From NCBI GenBank assembly GCA_937905915.1, contig CALCVR010000254.1, positions 1 to 6,696 of the forward strand: a stretch of 6,696 nt of DNA. The letters run 5' to 3'. Source of the DNA: an uncultured Eubacteriaceae bacterium. Lineage in GTDB: Bacteria; Bacillota; Clostridia; Oscillospirales; Acutalibacteraceae. The notes below the pieces were generated by a model. The model was not told the DNA's origin and did not search any database. It was given only the letters and a program-made list of their open reading frames with translations. Shown in pieces: positions 1 to 6,696 of the stretch (position 1 is the first letter of the stretch; each line of letters starts with the position of its first letter). A program made the translations under genes and the position numbers.

Positions 1-544
1 GTTTGGCCCCTATTAGAGCACAGGTCCCCCCGATGGCATGGACTGCTGTGCCGCCGGCAAAATCATGGAATCCCAGCGCCTTGAGCCATCCGTTGTCCGA
101 CCAGATCCAGTGGCCCAGAATCGGATAGATAAAGGCTGCCGATATCGCACAGAAAAATAAATAGGCGTTAAAATTGGTTCGTTCCGCCATGGCCCCCGAC
201 ACAATGGTGGCACAGGTGGCACAGAAAATGCCTTCAAAGAAGAAAAAGACAAATCCATTGACGCCTGACATCTCAGCCGCACTGGTAAATCCAACGAGGC
301 AGAAATTGTCTGTTCCGATGATGCCTCCCACATCGGTGCCGAACATAAGCCCATATCCCACTAAGAAGTATACCACAACGCCTACCGCAACGGTCATAAC
401 ATTTTTCATGGCGATGTTGGCGGCGTTCTTGGCACGGTTCATGCCGCATTCCACAAAGGTGAATCCCGCGTGCATGATGAAAACCAGAATGGCCCCCATC
501 ACAACCCACAATGTGTTTAAAAAGTACAGTGTTTGTGCGCCCAT
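1..544 (-). CDS. amt: Ammonium transporter, Amt family (N-terminal 181 residues; 3' end outside window)
   Basis: Integral membrane channel of the Amt/MEP/Rh family that moves ammonium into the cell, where glutamine synthetase and GOGAT assimilate it. The frame opens with ATG at 544, preceded by a strong AAGGAGG, and stays open to the left edge, so the C-terminal half is missing. Hydrophobic segments lie at about residues 9-28, 44-66, 97-118, 125-147 and from 163 on. Family marks are FVECGMNRAKN (30-40), ATIVSGAMAER (112-122) and DFAGGTAVHAIGG (161-173). By alignment with E. coli AmtB (mature numbering), F107 matches the outer Phe gate, W148 the ammonium-site Trp, D161 the conserved Asp160, and H169 the first pore His (H168). 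There is no cleavable signal peptide of the E. coli AmtB kind. Glu104 sits where AmtB has Gln104. The gene lies 34 bases after gltD and is probably cotranscribed. Some clostridial Amts carry a fused PII domain, which cannot be judged here. Family call is very sure; substrate is inferred from family and context. Confidence 0.95.
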   Translation of the reverse strand, partial: MGAQTLYFLNTLWVVMGAILVFIMHAGFTFVECGMNRAKNAANIAMKNVMTVAVGVVVYFLVGYGLMFGTDVGGIIGTDNFCLVGFTSAAEMSGVNGFVFFFFEGIFCATCATIVSGAMAERTNFNAYLFFCAISAAFIYPILGHWIWSDNGWLKALGFHDFAGGTAVHAIGGTCALIGAK

Positions 545-550
545 CTTTTA

Positions 551-559
551 AACCTCCTT
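551..559 (-). promoter_or_regulatory. Ribosome binding site of amt
   Basis: On the minus strand the bases read AAGGAGGTT, a near-perfect Shine-Dalgarno sequence ending a few bases before the ATG at 544. It fixes the amt start. It lies inside the 34-base gltD-amt gap, which contains no inverted repeat or T-run, so read-through from gltD into amt is expected. Confidence 0.85.
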
Positions 560-578
560 CTTTTTCCCGATCTTTTTT

Positions 579-2045
579 CTACTCCATGTTGGTATATCCC
601 ATCAGGTATTTGTCCACCTGCTTCGCGCACCGATTGCCTTCGGCAATGGCCCATACCACCAGTGACTGCCCCCGGCGCATGTCGCCTGCAGAAAATACCT
701 TATCCACATTGGTTTTGTAGTTTCCTTCTTCACTGTTTACCGTATTTCTGGCCGTCAGTTCCACGCCAAACGCTTCGGGGACGTACGGTTCACATCCCAC
801 GAATCCCGCAGCGATGAGAAGCAGATCGGCATCCAGCACCTGTTCACTGTCCGGCACTTCCTGAAGTTTCCCGTCCTGGAAGTGGACTTTGACCGTCTTG
901 ACCCCAGTGAGTTTTCCGTCTTGGGAAAGAAGCTGTTTGACCGTGGTTTCATACTGCCTGGGATCCTCCCCAAAGACGGCGATGGCTTCCTCTTGGCCGT
1001 AATCGGTCTTAAGTGTCTTGGGCCACTCCGGCCAGGGATTGGATGCTGCGCGCTGCGCGGGAGGTTTGGGCATCATCTCCAGCTGGATAATCGATTTGCA
1101 TCCGTGGCGGATACAGGTGCCGATACAATCGTTGCCGGTGTCGCCGCCTCCTACCACTACGACACGCTTCCCCTTGGCGGAGAGATAGGTGTCTTCCTGG
1201 AGCCCATGTTCCAGCAGGCTCCGGGTGGTGGAAGTCAGGAAATCCACCGCATAGTGCACTCCTTCTGCCGGGCCGCCTTCCACCTGGAGAGACCTGGGCT
1301 GTTTTGCCCCGCAGCACAGCACCACTGCATCGTACTGATTGAGAATATCCTGGGCAGGGAGTTCCCCACCCACATCGGCACCTGTGACAAAGGTGATGCC
1401 CTCCTGTTCCATGAGCCTCACGCGGCGGTCTACAATATGCTTTTCCAATTTCATATTGGGAATGCCGTACATCAACAGTCCGCCGATGCGGTCGGCCTTC
1501 TCAAAAACGGTGACGTTATGCCCCCTGCGGTTGAGACGGTCGGCCACCGCCAATCCCGCCGGGCCGCTGCCCACCACTGCCACTTTCTTATCGGTGCGCA
1601 CCTGCGGCGGACGCGGGATCATAGTCCCCTCCTCAAAGCCCTTCTCGATGATGAACAGTTCATTTTCCCGGATGGTGACAGGATCGCCGTTTACCCCGCA
1701 CAAACAGGATTTCTCGCACAAAGCCGGACAAACCCGTCCGGTAAACTCCGGGAAGGTACTGGTCTTGAGCAGGCGGGACAACGCATGCTGGTAGTTGCCG
1801 TTAAAGACCTCGTCGTTCCATTCGGGGATGAGATTGTGGAGAGGGCATCCGGTGGTCATATTCCCCAGGCGGATGATCGACTGGCAGAAAGGTACCCCGC
1901 AGTTCATGCAGCGGGCACCTTGGCGTCTGCGTTCCGCCTCCCCCAGAGGGGGATGAAATTCGCTGAAATTCTCAATGCGTCCCAAGGGGGACAGGGCGGA
2001 ATTATCCTCCCTTTCATATTCTAAAAATCCAGTGATTTTTCCCAT
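579..2045 (-). CDS. gltD: Glutamate synthase (NADPH) small subunit, FAD/Fe-S oxidoreductase
   Basis: Beta subunit of cytosolic glutamate synthase. It oxidises NADPH on FAD and passes electrons through [4Fe-4S] clusters to the FMN of GltB. Length is 488 residues, usual for the family. The N-terminal Fe-S domain has cysteines at 46, 49, 54, 67, 106, 110, 114 and 116; the 12-residue gap between C54 and C67 resembles Bacillus/Clostridia GltD rather than E. coli, where the gap is 3. The FAD Rossmann motif is VAVVGSGPAGLA (155-166), the NADPH Rossmann motif VVVVGGGDTG (295-304), and the C-terminal FAD-contact segment FSAGDMRRGQSLVVWAIAEG (451-470). The frame is open 27 codons further upstream, but that stretch overlaps the end of gltB; ATG 2045 is chosen because a GAGGTGG precedes it and MGKITGFLEY matches the family start. 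It ends in TAG. The gltB neighbour settles GltD over other members of this oxidoreductase family, such as NfnB or PreT. Confidence 0.97.
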   Translation of the reverse strand: MGKITGFLEYEREDNSALSPLGRIENFSEFHPPLGEAERRRQGARCMNCGVPFCQSIIRLGNMTTGCPLHNLIPEWNDEVFNGNYQHALSRLLKTSTFPEFTGRVCPALCEKSCLCGVNGDPVTIRENELFIIEKGFEEGTMIPRPPQVRTDKKVAVVGSGPAGLAVADRLNRRGHNVTVFEKADRIGGLLMYGIPNMKLEKHIVDRRVRLMEQEGITFVTGADVGGELPAQDILNQYDAVVLCCGAKQPRSLQVEGGPAEGVHYAVDFLTSTTRSLLEHGLQEDTYLSAKGKRVVVVGGGDTGNDCIGTCIRHGCKSIIQLEMMPKPPAQRAASNPWPEWPKTLKTDYGQEEAIAVFGEDPRQYETTVKQLLSQDGKLTGVKTVKVHFQDGKLQEVPDSEQVLDADLLLIAAGFVGCEPYVPEAFGVELTARNTVNSEEGNYKTNVDKVFSAGDMRRGQSLVVWAIAEGNRCAKQVDKYLMGYTNME

Positions 2046-2053
2046 CTTGATCA

Positions 2054-2060
2054 CCACCTC
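2054..2060 (-). promoter_or_regulatory. gltD ribosome binding site overlapping the gltB stop codon
   Basis: The minus strand reads GAGGTGG, with eight bases between it and the gltD ATG at 2045. Its first two bases are the last two of the gltB TGA stop (2059-2061). This decides the gltD start. It also means a ribosome terminating on gltB sits on the gltD initiation region, an arrangement expected to couple translation of the two subunits; the coupling is inference. Confidence 0.8.
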
Positions 2061-5000
2061 ATCCTTTCTGGATTTCGTAGAATGCCTCCAAGGTGGCTTC
2101 CTTGTGAGACAGTCCCTTTTCTTCAAACGAACTGATGGCGCTGAGCATCCGATGATAGTCGTTGGGCACGATTTTCTTAAAGCTGGGCAGATATTGGGTA
2201 AAATGTTCTAGAATCCGGCTGCCCAGAGGCGATCCAGTGGCGTCCACGTGTTTTTGCAGGATGGACTTCAGTTCGGCGATGTCGTATTTTTCCGTGACCT
2301 CGTCCATGGTGACCAGTTCTTTGTTCAGGCGCAGGTACAAATCGTGTTTTTCATCCAGCACATAGGCGATGCCGCCGCTCATCCCGGCTGCAAAGTTCTT
2401 GCCGGTGGGCCCCAGGATGACGGCGCGTCCCCCGGTCATGTACTCGAGGCCATGGTCGCCGCATCCTTCGGCCACTGCTACAGCGCCGGAGTTTCTCACA
2501 CAGAACCGTTCCCCGGCGATGCCGTTGATGAACGCCTCGCCGGAAGTAGCCCCGTACAAGGCCACATTGCCGATGACGATGTTTTCCTCCGCCTTAAATG
2601 CACTGTTCTTTGGGGGATAGACCACCAGTTTCCCTCCCGAAAGCCCTTTGCCAAAGTAGTCGTTGGCATCGCCCTCCAACCGGATGGTCAGGCCTTTGGG
2701 AATAAAGGCTCCAAACGACTGTCCCCCGCCGCCTTTGCAGTGTATGACAAAGGTGTCGTCGGGCAGGGTATTCTGGAATTTCCGGGTAATCTCCGACCCC
2801 AGGATGGTCCCCAGCGTCCGGTTCACGCTGGATACCTCAATGTGTTCCTCGTGCTTTGCACCGGTCCGCAGCGCCGGCTTGAATCTCTTGAGAAGCACCG
2901 CTTCGTCTACGGTCTTTTCCAAATGGAAATCGTAGGCGTCGGCCGGGTCAAAATGGATTTTATCCGCCTGGGCATACGTGGGATCGATGATCCTATCCAT
3001 ATCCACCGTCTCGGCCCTCTCGGTTACCTGCTTGGGTTTGACACAGATGCAGTCGGTACGTCCCACCATTTCCTCCAGAGTCCGGAATCCCAGCTTTGCC
3101 ATAATCTCCCGCAGCTCCTGGGCGATGAACAGCATGAAGTTCATGACGTACTCCGGTTTGCCCTTGAATCGTTTGCGCAGCTCTTTGTTCTGGGTGGCGA
3201 TGCCGAAGGGGCAGGTATCCAGATTGCACACCCGCATCATACGGCATCCCATGGTGACAAGCGGCGCGGTGGCAAAACCAAATTCCTCGGCCCCCAGCAA
3301 GGCGGCTACGGCAACGTCCCGGCCGCTCATGAGTTTGCCGTCGGTCTCCAGCACCACTCGGCTCCTGAGCCCATTTTGGATCAGGGTCTGGTGGGCTTCC
3401 GCCAGCCCCAGTTCCCAGGGAAGCCCAGCGTGATGGATGGAGCTTTGGGGCGCTGCGCCTGTACCGCCGTCGTAGCCCGAGATCAGCACCACCTGGGCCC
3501 CGGCTTTGGCCACGCCGGCGGCAATGGTGCCGACGCCTGCTTCCGATACCAATTTGACCGAGATGCGTGCCTGACGGTTGGCATTCTTCAAGTCGTAAAT
3601 CAACTGGGCCAGGTCCTCGATGGAATAGATGTCGTGATGAGGGGGCGGCGAAATCAGGGAGACGCCCGGAGTGGAATAACGGGTCTCCGCAATCCAGGGG
3701 TAAACTTTGGTTCCGGGCAGATGCCCGCCTTCCCCCGGTTTTGCACCTTGGGCCATTTTGATCTGGATCTCCTTGGCGCTGACCAGGTACCGGCTGGTGA
3801 CTCCGAACCGTCCCGACGCCACCTGCTTGATGGCGCTGTTTCGTTCGGTGCCCAGGCGTTCCGGTTTCTCGCCTCCCTCGCCGGAATTGGACTTGCCTCC
3901 CAACCGATTCATGGCGACGGCCATACATTCATGGGCTTCCTCGGAAATAGATCCGTAGGACATGGCCCCTGTCTTAAACCGTTTGACAATTTCCGACGCC
4001 GGTTCCACTTCTTCCAGAGGGATGCCCCCATCCTCAGGATACACAAATTCCAGCAGCCCCCGCAGGGTATGGGGTTTTTGCTGGTTGTCCACCATAGCGG
4101 TGTATTCCTTAAACCGGCCGTAATCCCCGTTTTGAGTGGCCTGCTGAAGGGCCACGATGGTTTCGGCATTGTAGAGATGATCCTCTTTGTCCTCGCCGGC
4201 CCGCAGTTTATAGAAACCAATGCTGTCCAGGGAGGTGTCCACCCCCAGCCCCAGGGGATCAAAAGCGTGGCTGTGCCGATACTCCACCCCTTCGGCGATT
4301 TCCTTCAGCCCGATGCCTCCCACACGGCTGACGGTGTTGGTGAAGTATTTGTCGATGACATCTTTGCAAAGGCCGATGGCTTCAAAAATCTGAGCCGACT
4401 GGTAAGACTGCAGGGTGGAGATGCCCATCTTGGCGGCGATCTTGACGATGCCGTGAAGAATGGCAGAGTTGTAATCGTGGACAGCGGTGTGATAATCCTT
4501 ATCCAGCATCTTTTTGTCGATCAGCTCGGCAATGCACTCGTGGGCCAGATAGGGGTTGATGGCCTGGGCGCCGTATCCCAGGAGGGTCGCGAATTGATGT
4601 ACGTCCCGGGGCTCGGCGCTCTCCAGGATAATGGATACGGCCGTCCGCTTTTTGGTGCGCACCAGGTGATGCTCAATGGCCGACACTGCCAGCAAAGACG
4701 GGATGGCCACATGGTTCTCATCGATGCCCCGGTCGGACAGGATCAGGATGTTGACGCCTTTGCGGTAGGCCCGGTCGCACTTGACAAAAAGCTGTTCCAA
4801 CGCCCGTTCCAAAGAGGTATTCTTATAGTAGAGCAGGGAAACCGTCTCGCTGCGGAATCCCGGTTTGTTGAGGGCTTTGATCTTGATGAGATCCACACCG
4901 GTCAAAATAGGATTTTGCACCTCCAGGACGGTGCAGTTCTCCCCTTTTTCCTCCAGCAGATTTCCGTCGGAACCGATGTAGACGGTGGTATCGGTGACAA

Positions 5001-6585
5001 TCTCCTCCCTCAGGGAATCGATGGGGGGATTGGTAACCTGGGCGAACAGCTGCTTAAAATAGTGGAACAGCGGCTGATGCTTCTCCGACAGCACTGCCAA
5101 TGGGATATCGGTGCCCATGGACGCGGTGGCCTCCACCCCGTTTTTGGCCATGGAAAGGATGCTTCCCCGCACGTCCTCATAGGTGTAGCCGAACACTTTA
5201 TAAAGCTTATCCCGGTACTGCTGGGTACAGGTCTCCACCTTTTTGTTGGGGATGGGAACATCGTGGAGCTGCACCAGATACCGGTCCACCCATTCGCCGT
5301 AGGGCTTGCGGGAAGCATAATCCTGTTTGATCTGTTCATCCAAAATGATGCGGTGCTGTTTTAAATCCACCAAGAGCATCTTGCCCGGCTGAAGACGGGA
5401 CTTTTTGACGATGTCCTCGGGCGGGATCTCCAGCACCCCCACCTCCGAGGACAGGATCAGGGTATTGTCCTTGGTGATGTAGTAACGGGAGGGGCGAAGG
5501 CCGTTGCGGTCCAGGACAGCCCCTACCAGGTCGCCGTCGGAAAAGAGGATGGCGGCAGGGCCGTCCCACGGCTCCATCATGGTGGAGTAATAATGGTAGA
5601 AATCCTTTTTCTCCCGGCTCATGTTGGCGCTGTGCCGCCACGGTTCCGGGATGGTGATCATGACGGCCAAAGGGAGGGGCATCCCGCTCATGGTGAGGAA
5701 TTCCAGGGTGTTGTCCAGGATGGCGGAATCGGACCCTTCGGCGTTGACCACCGGCAGCACTTTATCGATGTCCTCCGACAGCAGGTCGGAATACATGGTC
5801 TCCTCCCGGGCCAGCATACGGTCGGCGTTGCCCCGGATGGTATTGATCTCCCCATTGTGCAGGATCAGGCGGTTGGGATGGGCGCGTTCCCAACTGGGGT
5901 TGGTGTTGGTGGAGAAGCGGGAGTGCACCAGTGCCAAAGCGCTTTCGTAATCGGGATCCTGGAGGTCCTTGTAAAAGGCCCGCAGCTGATGGACCAGGAA
6001 CATACCTTTGTACACCACCGTGCGGGAGGACAGGCTGACCACATAGGTGTCGTCGCTGGACTGTTCAAATTCCCGGCGGATAATGTACAGCTTACGGTCA
6101 AAGTCGATTCCCCGGGCACATCTCTCCGGACGGGCCACAAAAGCCTGGTAGATATACGGCATGCAATCCCTGGCCCGTTTTCCTAAAATATCGGGTACGA
6201 CCGGCACTGGACGCCATCCCAGGAATTTGACCCCTTCCTTCTCGGCGATGATCTCAAACATCTTTTTGGCCTGGTTGCGCCGAAGGGTATCCTGGGGAAA
6301 GAAGAACATCCCTACGCCGTAATCCCTGGCCTGGCCCAGAATGATCCCCGCATCCTTTGCCGCTTTGACAAAAAACCGGTGGGAGATCTGCAGCATGACG
6401 CCCACGCCGTCTCCCACTTCGCCTGTGGCGTCTTTGCCGGCGCGATGCTCCAGCTTTTCTACGATATGAAGGGCATTGTCCACCACTTGATGGGTCTGCC
6501 GCCCGTCGATGTTGACCACGGCGCCGATTCCACAGGCGTCGTGCTCAAATCGGGGGCTATAAAGTGTCTCTTGATGGGTATTCAT
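2059..6585 (-). CDS. gltB: Glutamate synthase (NADPH) large subunit
   Basis: Alpha subunit of GOGAT (called gltA in Bacillus): glutamine + 2-oxoglutarate + reducing equivalents give two glutamates, in the cytosol with GltD. Length is 1508 residues, complete for the family. Domains in order: an N-terminal class-II glutamine amidotransferase (18 to about 420) with nucleophile C18 in DACGIGAV, R223 in HSRFSTNTNP, N244-G245 in HNGEINT and D286 in GSDSA; a central domain (about 430-780); an FMN/2-oxoglutarate TIM barrel (about 840-1200) with KTGAMSYGSIS (871-881), GAKPGEGGHLPG (947-958) and ISGYDGGTGAAP (1035-1046); the [3Fe-4S] ligands C1114, C1120 and C1125 in a Cx5Cx4C pattern; and a glycine-rich GXGXG beta-helix (about 1280-1410). 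By family precedent residues 1-17 are a propeptide removed to expose C18. ATG 6585 is chosen because AAAGGAA lies eight bases before it and the sequence from Y9 on matches Firmicute homologues. No active-site residue appears missing. Confidence 0.98.
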   Translation of the reverse strand: MNTHQETLYSPRFEHDACGIGAVVNIDGRQTHQVVDNALHIVEKLEHRAGKDATGEVGDGVGVMLQISHRFFVKAAKDAGIILGQARDYGVGMFFFPQDTLRRNQAKKMFEIIAEKEGVKFLGWRPVPVVPDILGKRARDCMPYIYQAFVARPERCARGIDFDRKLYIIRREFEQSSDDTYVVSLSSRTVVYKGMFLVHQLRAFYKDLQDPDYESALALVHSRFSTNTNPSWERAHPNRLILHNGEINTIRGNADRMLAREETMYSDLLSEDIDKVLPVVNAEGSDSAILDNTLEFLTMSGMPLPLAVMITIPEPWRHSANMSREKKDFYHYYSTMMEPWDGPAAILFSDGDLVGAVLDRNGLRPSRYYITKDNTLILSSEVGVLEIPPEDIVKKSRLQPGKMLLVDLKQHRIILDEQIKQDYASRKPYGEWVDRYLVQLHDVPIPNKKVETCTQQYRDKLYKVFGYTYEDVRGSILSMAKNGVEATASMGTDIPLAVLSEKHQPLFHYFKQLFAQVTNPPIDSLREEIVTDTTVYIGSDGNLLEEKGENCTVLEVQNPILTGVDLIKIKALNKPGFRSETVSLLYYKNTSLERALEQLFVKCDRAYRKGVNILILSDRGIDENHVAIPSLLAVSAIEHHLVRTKKRTAVSIILESAEPRDVHQFATLLGYGAQAINPYLAHECIAELIDKKMLDKDYHTAVHDYNSAILHGIVKIAAKMGISTLQSYQSAQIFEAIGLCKDVIDKYFTNTVSRVGGIGLKEIAEGVEYRHSHAFDPLGLGVDTSLDSIGFYKLRAGEDKEDHLYNAETIVALQQATQNGDYGRFKEYTAMVDNQQKPHTLRGLLEFVYPEDGGIPLEEVEPASEIVKRFKTGAMSYGSISEEAHECMAVAMNRLGGKSNSGEGGEKPERLGTERNSAIKQVASGRFGVTSRYLVSAKEIQIKMAQGAKPGEGGHLPGTKVYPWIAETRYSTPGVSLISPPPHHDIYSIEDLAQLIYDLKNANRQARISVKLVSEAGVGTIAAGVAKAGAQVVLISGYDGGTGAAPQSSIHHAGLPWELGLAEAHQTLIQNGLRSRVVLETDGKLMSGRDVAVAALLGAEEFGFATAPLVTMGCRMMRVCNLDTCPFGIATQNKELRKRFKGKPEYVMNFMLFIAQELREIMAKLGFRTLEEMVGRTDCICVKPKQVTERAETVDMDRIIDPTYAQADKIHFDPADAYDFHLEKTVDEAVLLKRFKPALRTGAKHEEHIEVSSVNRTLGTILGSEITRKFQNTLPDDTFVIHCKGGGGQSFGAFIPKGLTIRLEGDANDYFGKGLSGGKLVVYPPKNSAFKAEENIVIGNVALYGATSGEAFINGIAGERFCVRNSGAVAVAEGCGDHGLEYMTGGRAVILGPTGKNFAAGMSGGIAYVLDEKHDLYLRLNKELVTMDEVTEKYDIAELKSILQKHVDATGSPLGSRILEHFTQYLPSFKKIVPNDYHRMLSAISSFEEKGLSHKEATLEAFYEIQKG

Positions 6586-6593
6586 CGTCCCAA

Positions 6594-6600
6594 TTCCTTT
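6594..6600 (-). promoter_or_regulatory. Ribosome binding site of gltB
   Basis: The minus strand reads AAAGGAA, with eight bases before the ATG at 6585. It is weaker than the amt site but well placed. It matters because the gltB frame stays open with no stop to the right edge (37 more codons), so frame openness alone does not give the start. That upstream stretch has no in-frame ATG, GTG or TTG. Confidence 0.7.
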
Positions 6601-6649
6601 CCCTGTTTGATACTTGTAAAAATACGCATCCCTGCTTGCCCATTTGCAC

Positions 6650-6674
6650 GGGCCAAAGGCAACGCCTCCGGCCC
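6650..6674 (-). promoter_or_regulatory. Hairpin in the gltB 5' leader
   Basis: Read on the minus strand, GGGCCGGAGGC, a GTT loop and GCCTTTGGCCC form an 11-base-pair stem that includes two G-U pairs. On the plus strand those two pairs become A-C mismatches, so the continuous stem belongs to RNA made in the gltB direction. No U-run follows, so it is not a simple intrinsic terminator. It sits about 65 bases before the gltB ATG. Its role is unknown; it could be part of a regulatory leader or a chance fold. It matches no riboswitch consensus I can recall, including the glutamine (glnA) class. Confidence 0.45.
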
Positions 6675-6696
6675 CTTCCCGGCAGATAACTACCGT

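Larger units (their letters stand above)
6586..6696 (-). other. Partial gltB leader / upstream region
   Basis: These 111 bases before gltB reach the window edge. They hold the ribosome binding site, the hairpin at 6650-6674 and a 15-codon ATG frame at 6582-6629 whose stop overlaps the gltB start. I see no convincing -35/-10 pair: TATTTT occurs near 6620 on the minus strand, but the hexamer 17 bases upstream is not -35-like. No known gene is recognisable in any frame. The promoter is probably further upstream, outside the window. Confidence 0.5.

Noticed and set aside
174..551. A 125-codon open frame on the plus strand opposite amt
   Set aside because: The minus strand here encodes clear Amt motifs; the plus-strand product is low-complexity and unrecognisable.
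545..578. A possible terminator between gltD and amt
   Set aside because: The 34 bases are A/G-rich on the coding strand, but no inverted repeat is present.
882..2024. A 380-codon open frame on the plus strand opposite gltD
   Set aside because: It is the same codon-register effect: its stop lies opposite a TTA leucine codon of gltD (L8). The product is unlike any family I know.
2046..2126. A gltD start 27 codons upstream at 2126
   Set aside because: It would overlap the conserved end of gltB, adds residues absent from the family, and has no better ribosome binding site than the ATG at 2045.
2248..5364. A 1038-codon open frame on the plus strand opposite gltB
   Set aside because: Its codons are exactly in register with gltB codons, so it stays open only because gltB lacks TTA, CTA and TCA there. 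The translation has no recognisable domain, and gltB on the other strand is unmistakable.
6618..6662. A sigma-70-type promoter for gltB (TTGCCT with TATTTT)
   Set aside because: The two hexamers are about 34 bases apart, and no other -35-like hexamer lies at the right distance from TATTTT.
6586..6696. A glutamine (glnA) riboswitch before gltB
   Set aside because: The conserved glnA-RNA sequence blocks I remember are absent; only an uncharacterised hairpin is seen.

Overview
The window carries three head-to-tail genes on the minus strand that form a compact ammonium-assimilation cluster, in transcription order gltB - gltD - amt. It holds the large subunit of NADPH-type glutamate synthase (GOGAT), the small flavoprotein subunit of the same enzyme, and the first 181 codons of an Amt-family ammonium transporter that runs off the left edge.

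Layout: 6586-6696 is the visible part of the gltB leader, with one strong RNA-strand hairpin and a plain ribosome binding site but no promoter I can defend. 2059-6585 is gltB (1508 codons). gltD follows after 13 bases, its Shine-Dalgarno overlapping the gltB stop (2045 down to 579, 488 codons). After another 34 bases without a terminator-like hairpin, amt starts at 544. There is no other gene, RNA gene, mobile element, CRISPR array or repeat that I can support. The long plus-strand open frames are codon-bias shadows of gltB and gltD.

Organism: the strong AGGAGG-type ribosome binding sites, the Bacillus/Clostridia-style GltD cysteine pattern (long loop between the third and fourth cysteines), the short GltB propeptide and the moderately GC-rich sequence (judged by eye, not computed) suggest a GC-rich Firmicute, probably a gut-type Clostridia (Oscillospiraceae/Ruminococcaceae-like). 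This is an inference, not a placement.

How it works together: Amt brings in ammonium, which glutamine synthetase (not in the window) fixes into glutamine. GltB hydrolyses that glutamine and channels the ammonia to 2-oxoglutarate, and GltD supplies the electrons from NADPH through FAD and iron-sulfur clusters. The spacing suggests one transcript. The window looks like ordinary core metabolism and I found no new system. The points worth a second look are the structured gltB leader, a tiny frame overlapping the gltB start, the codon-use contrast between amt and gltBD, and a Glu at a usually Gln pore position in Amt.
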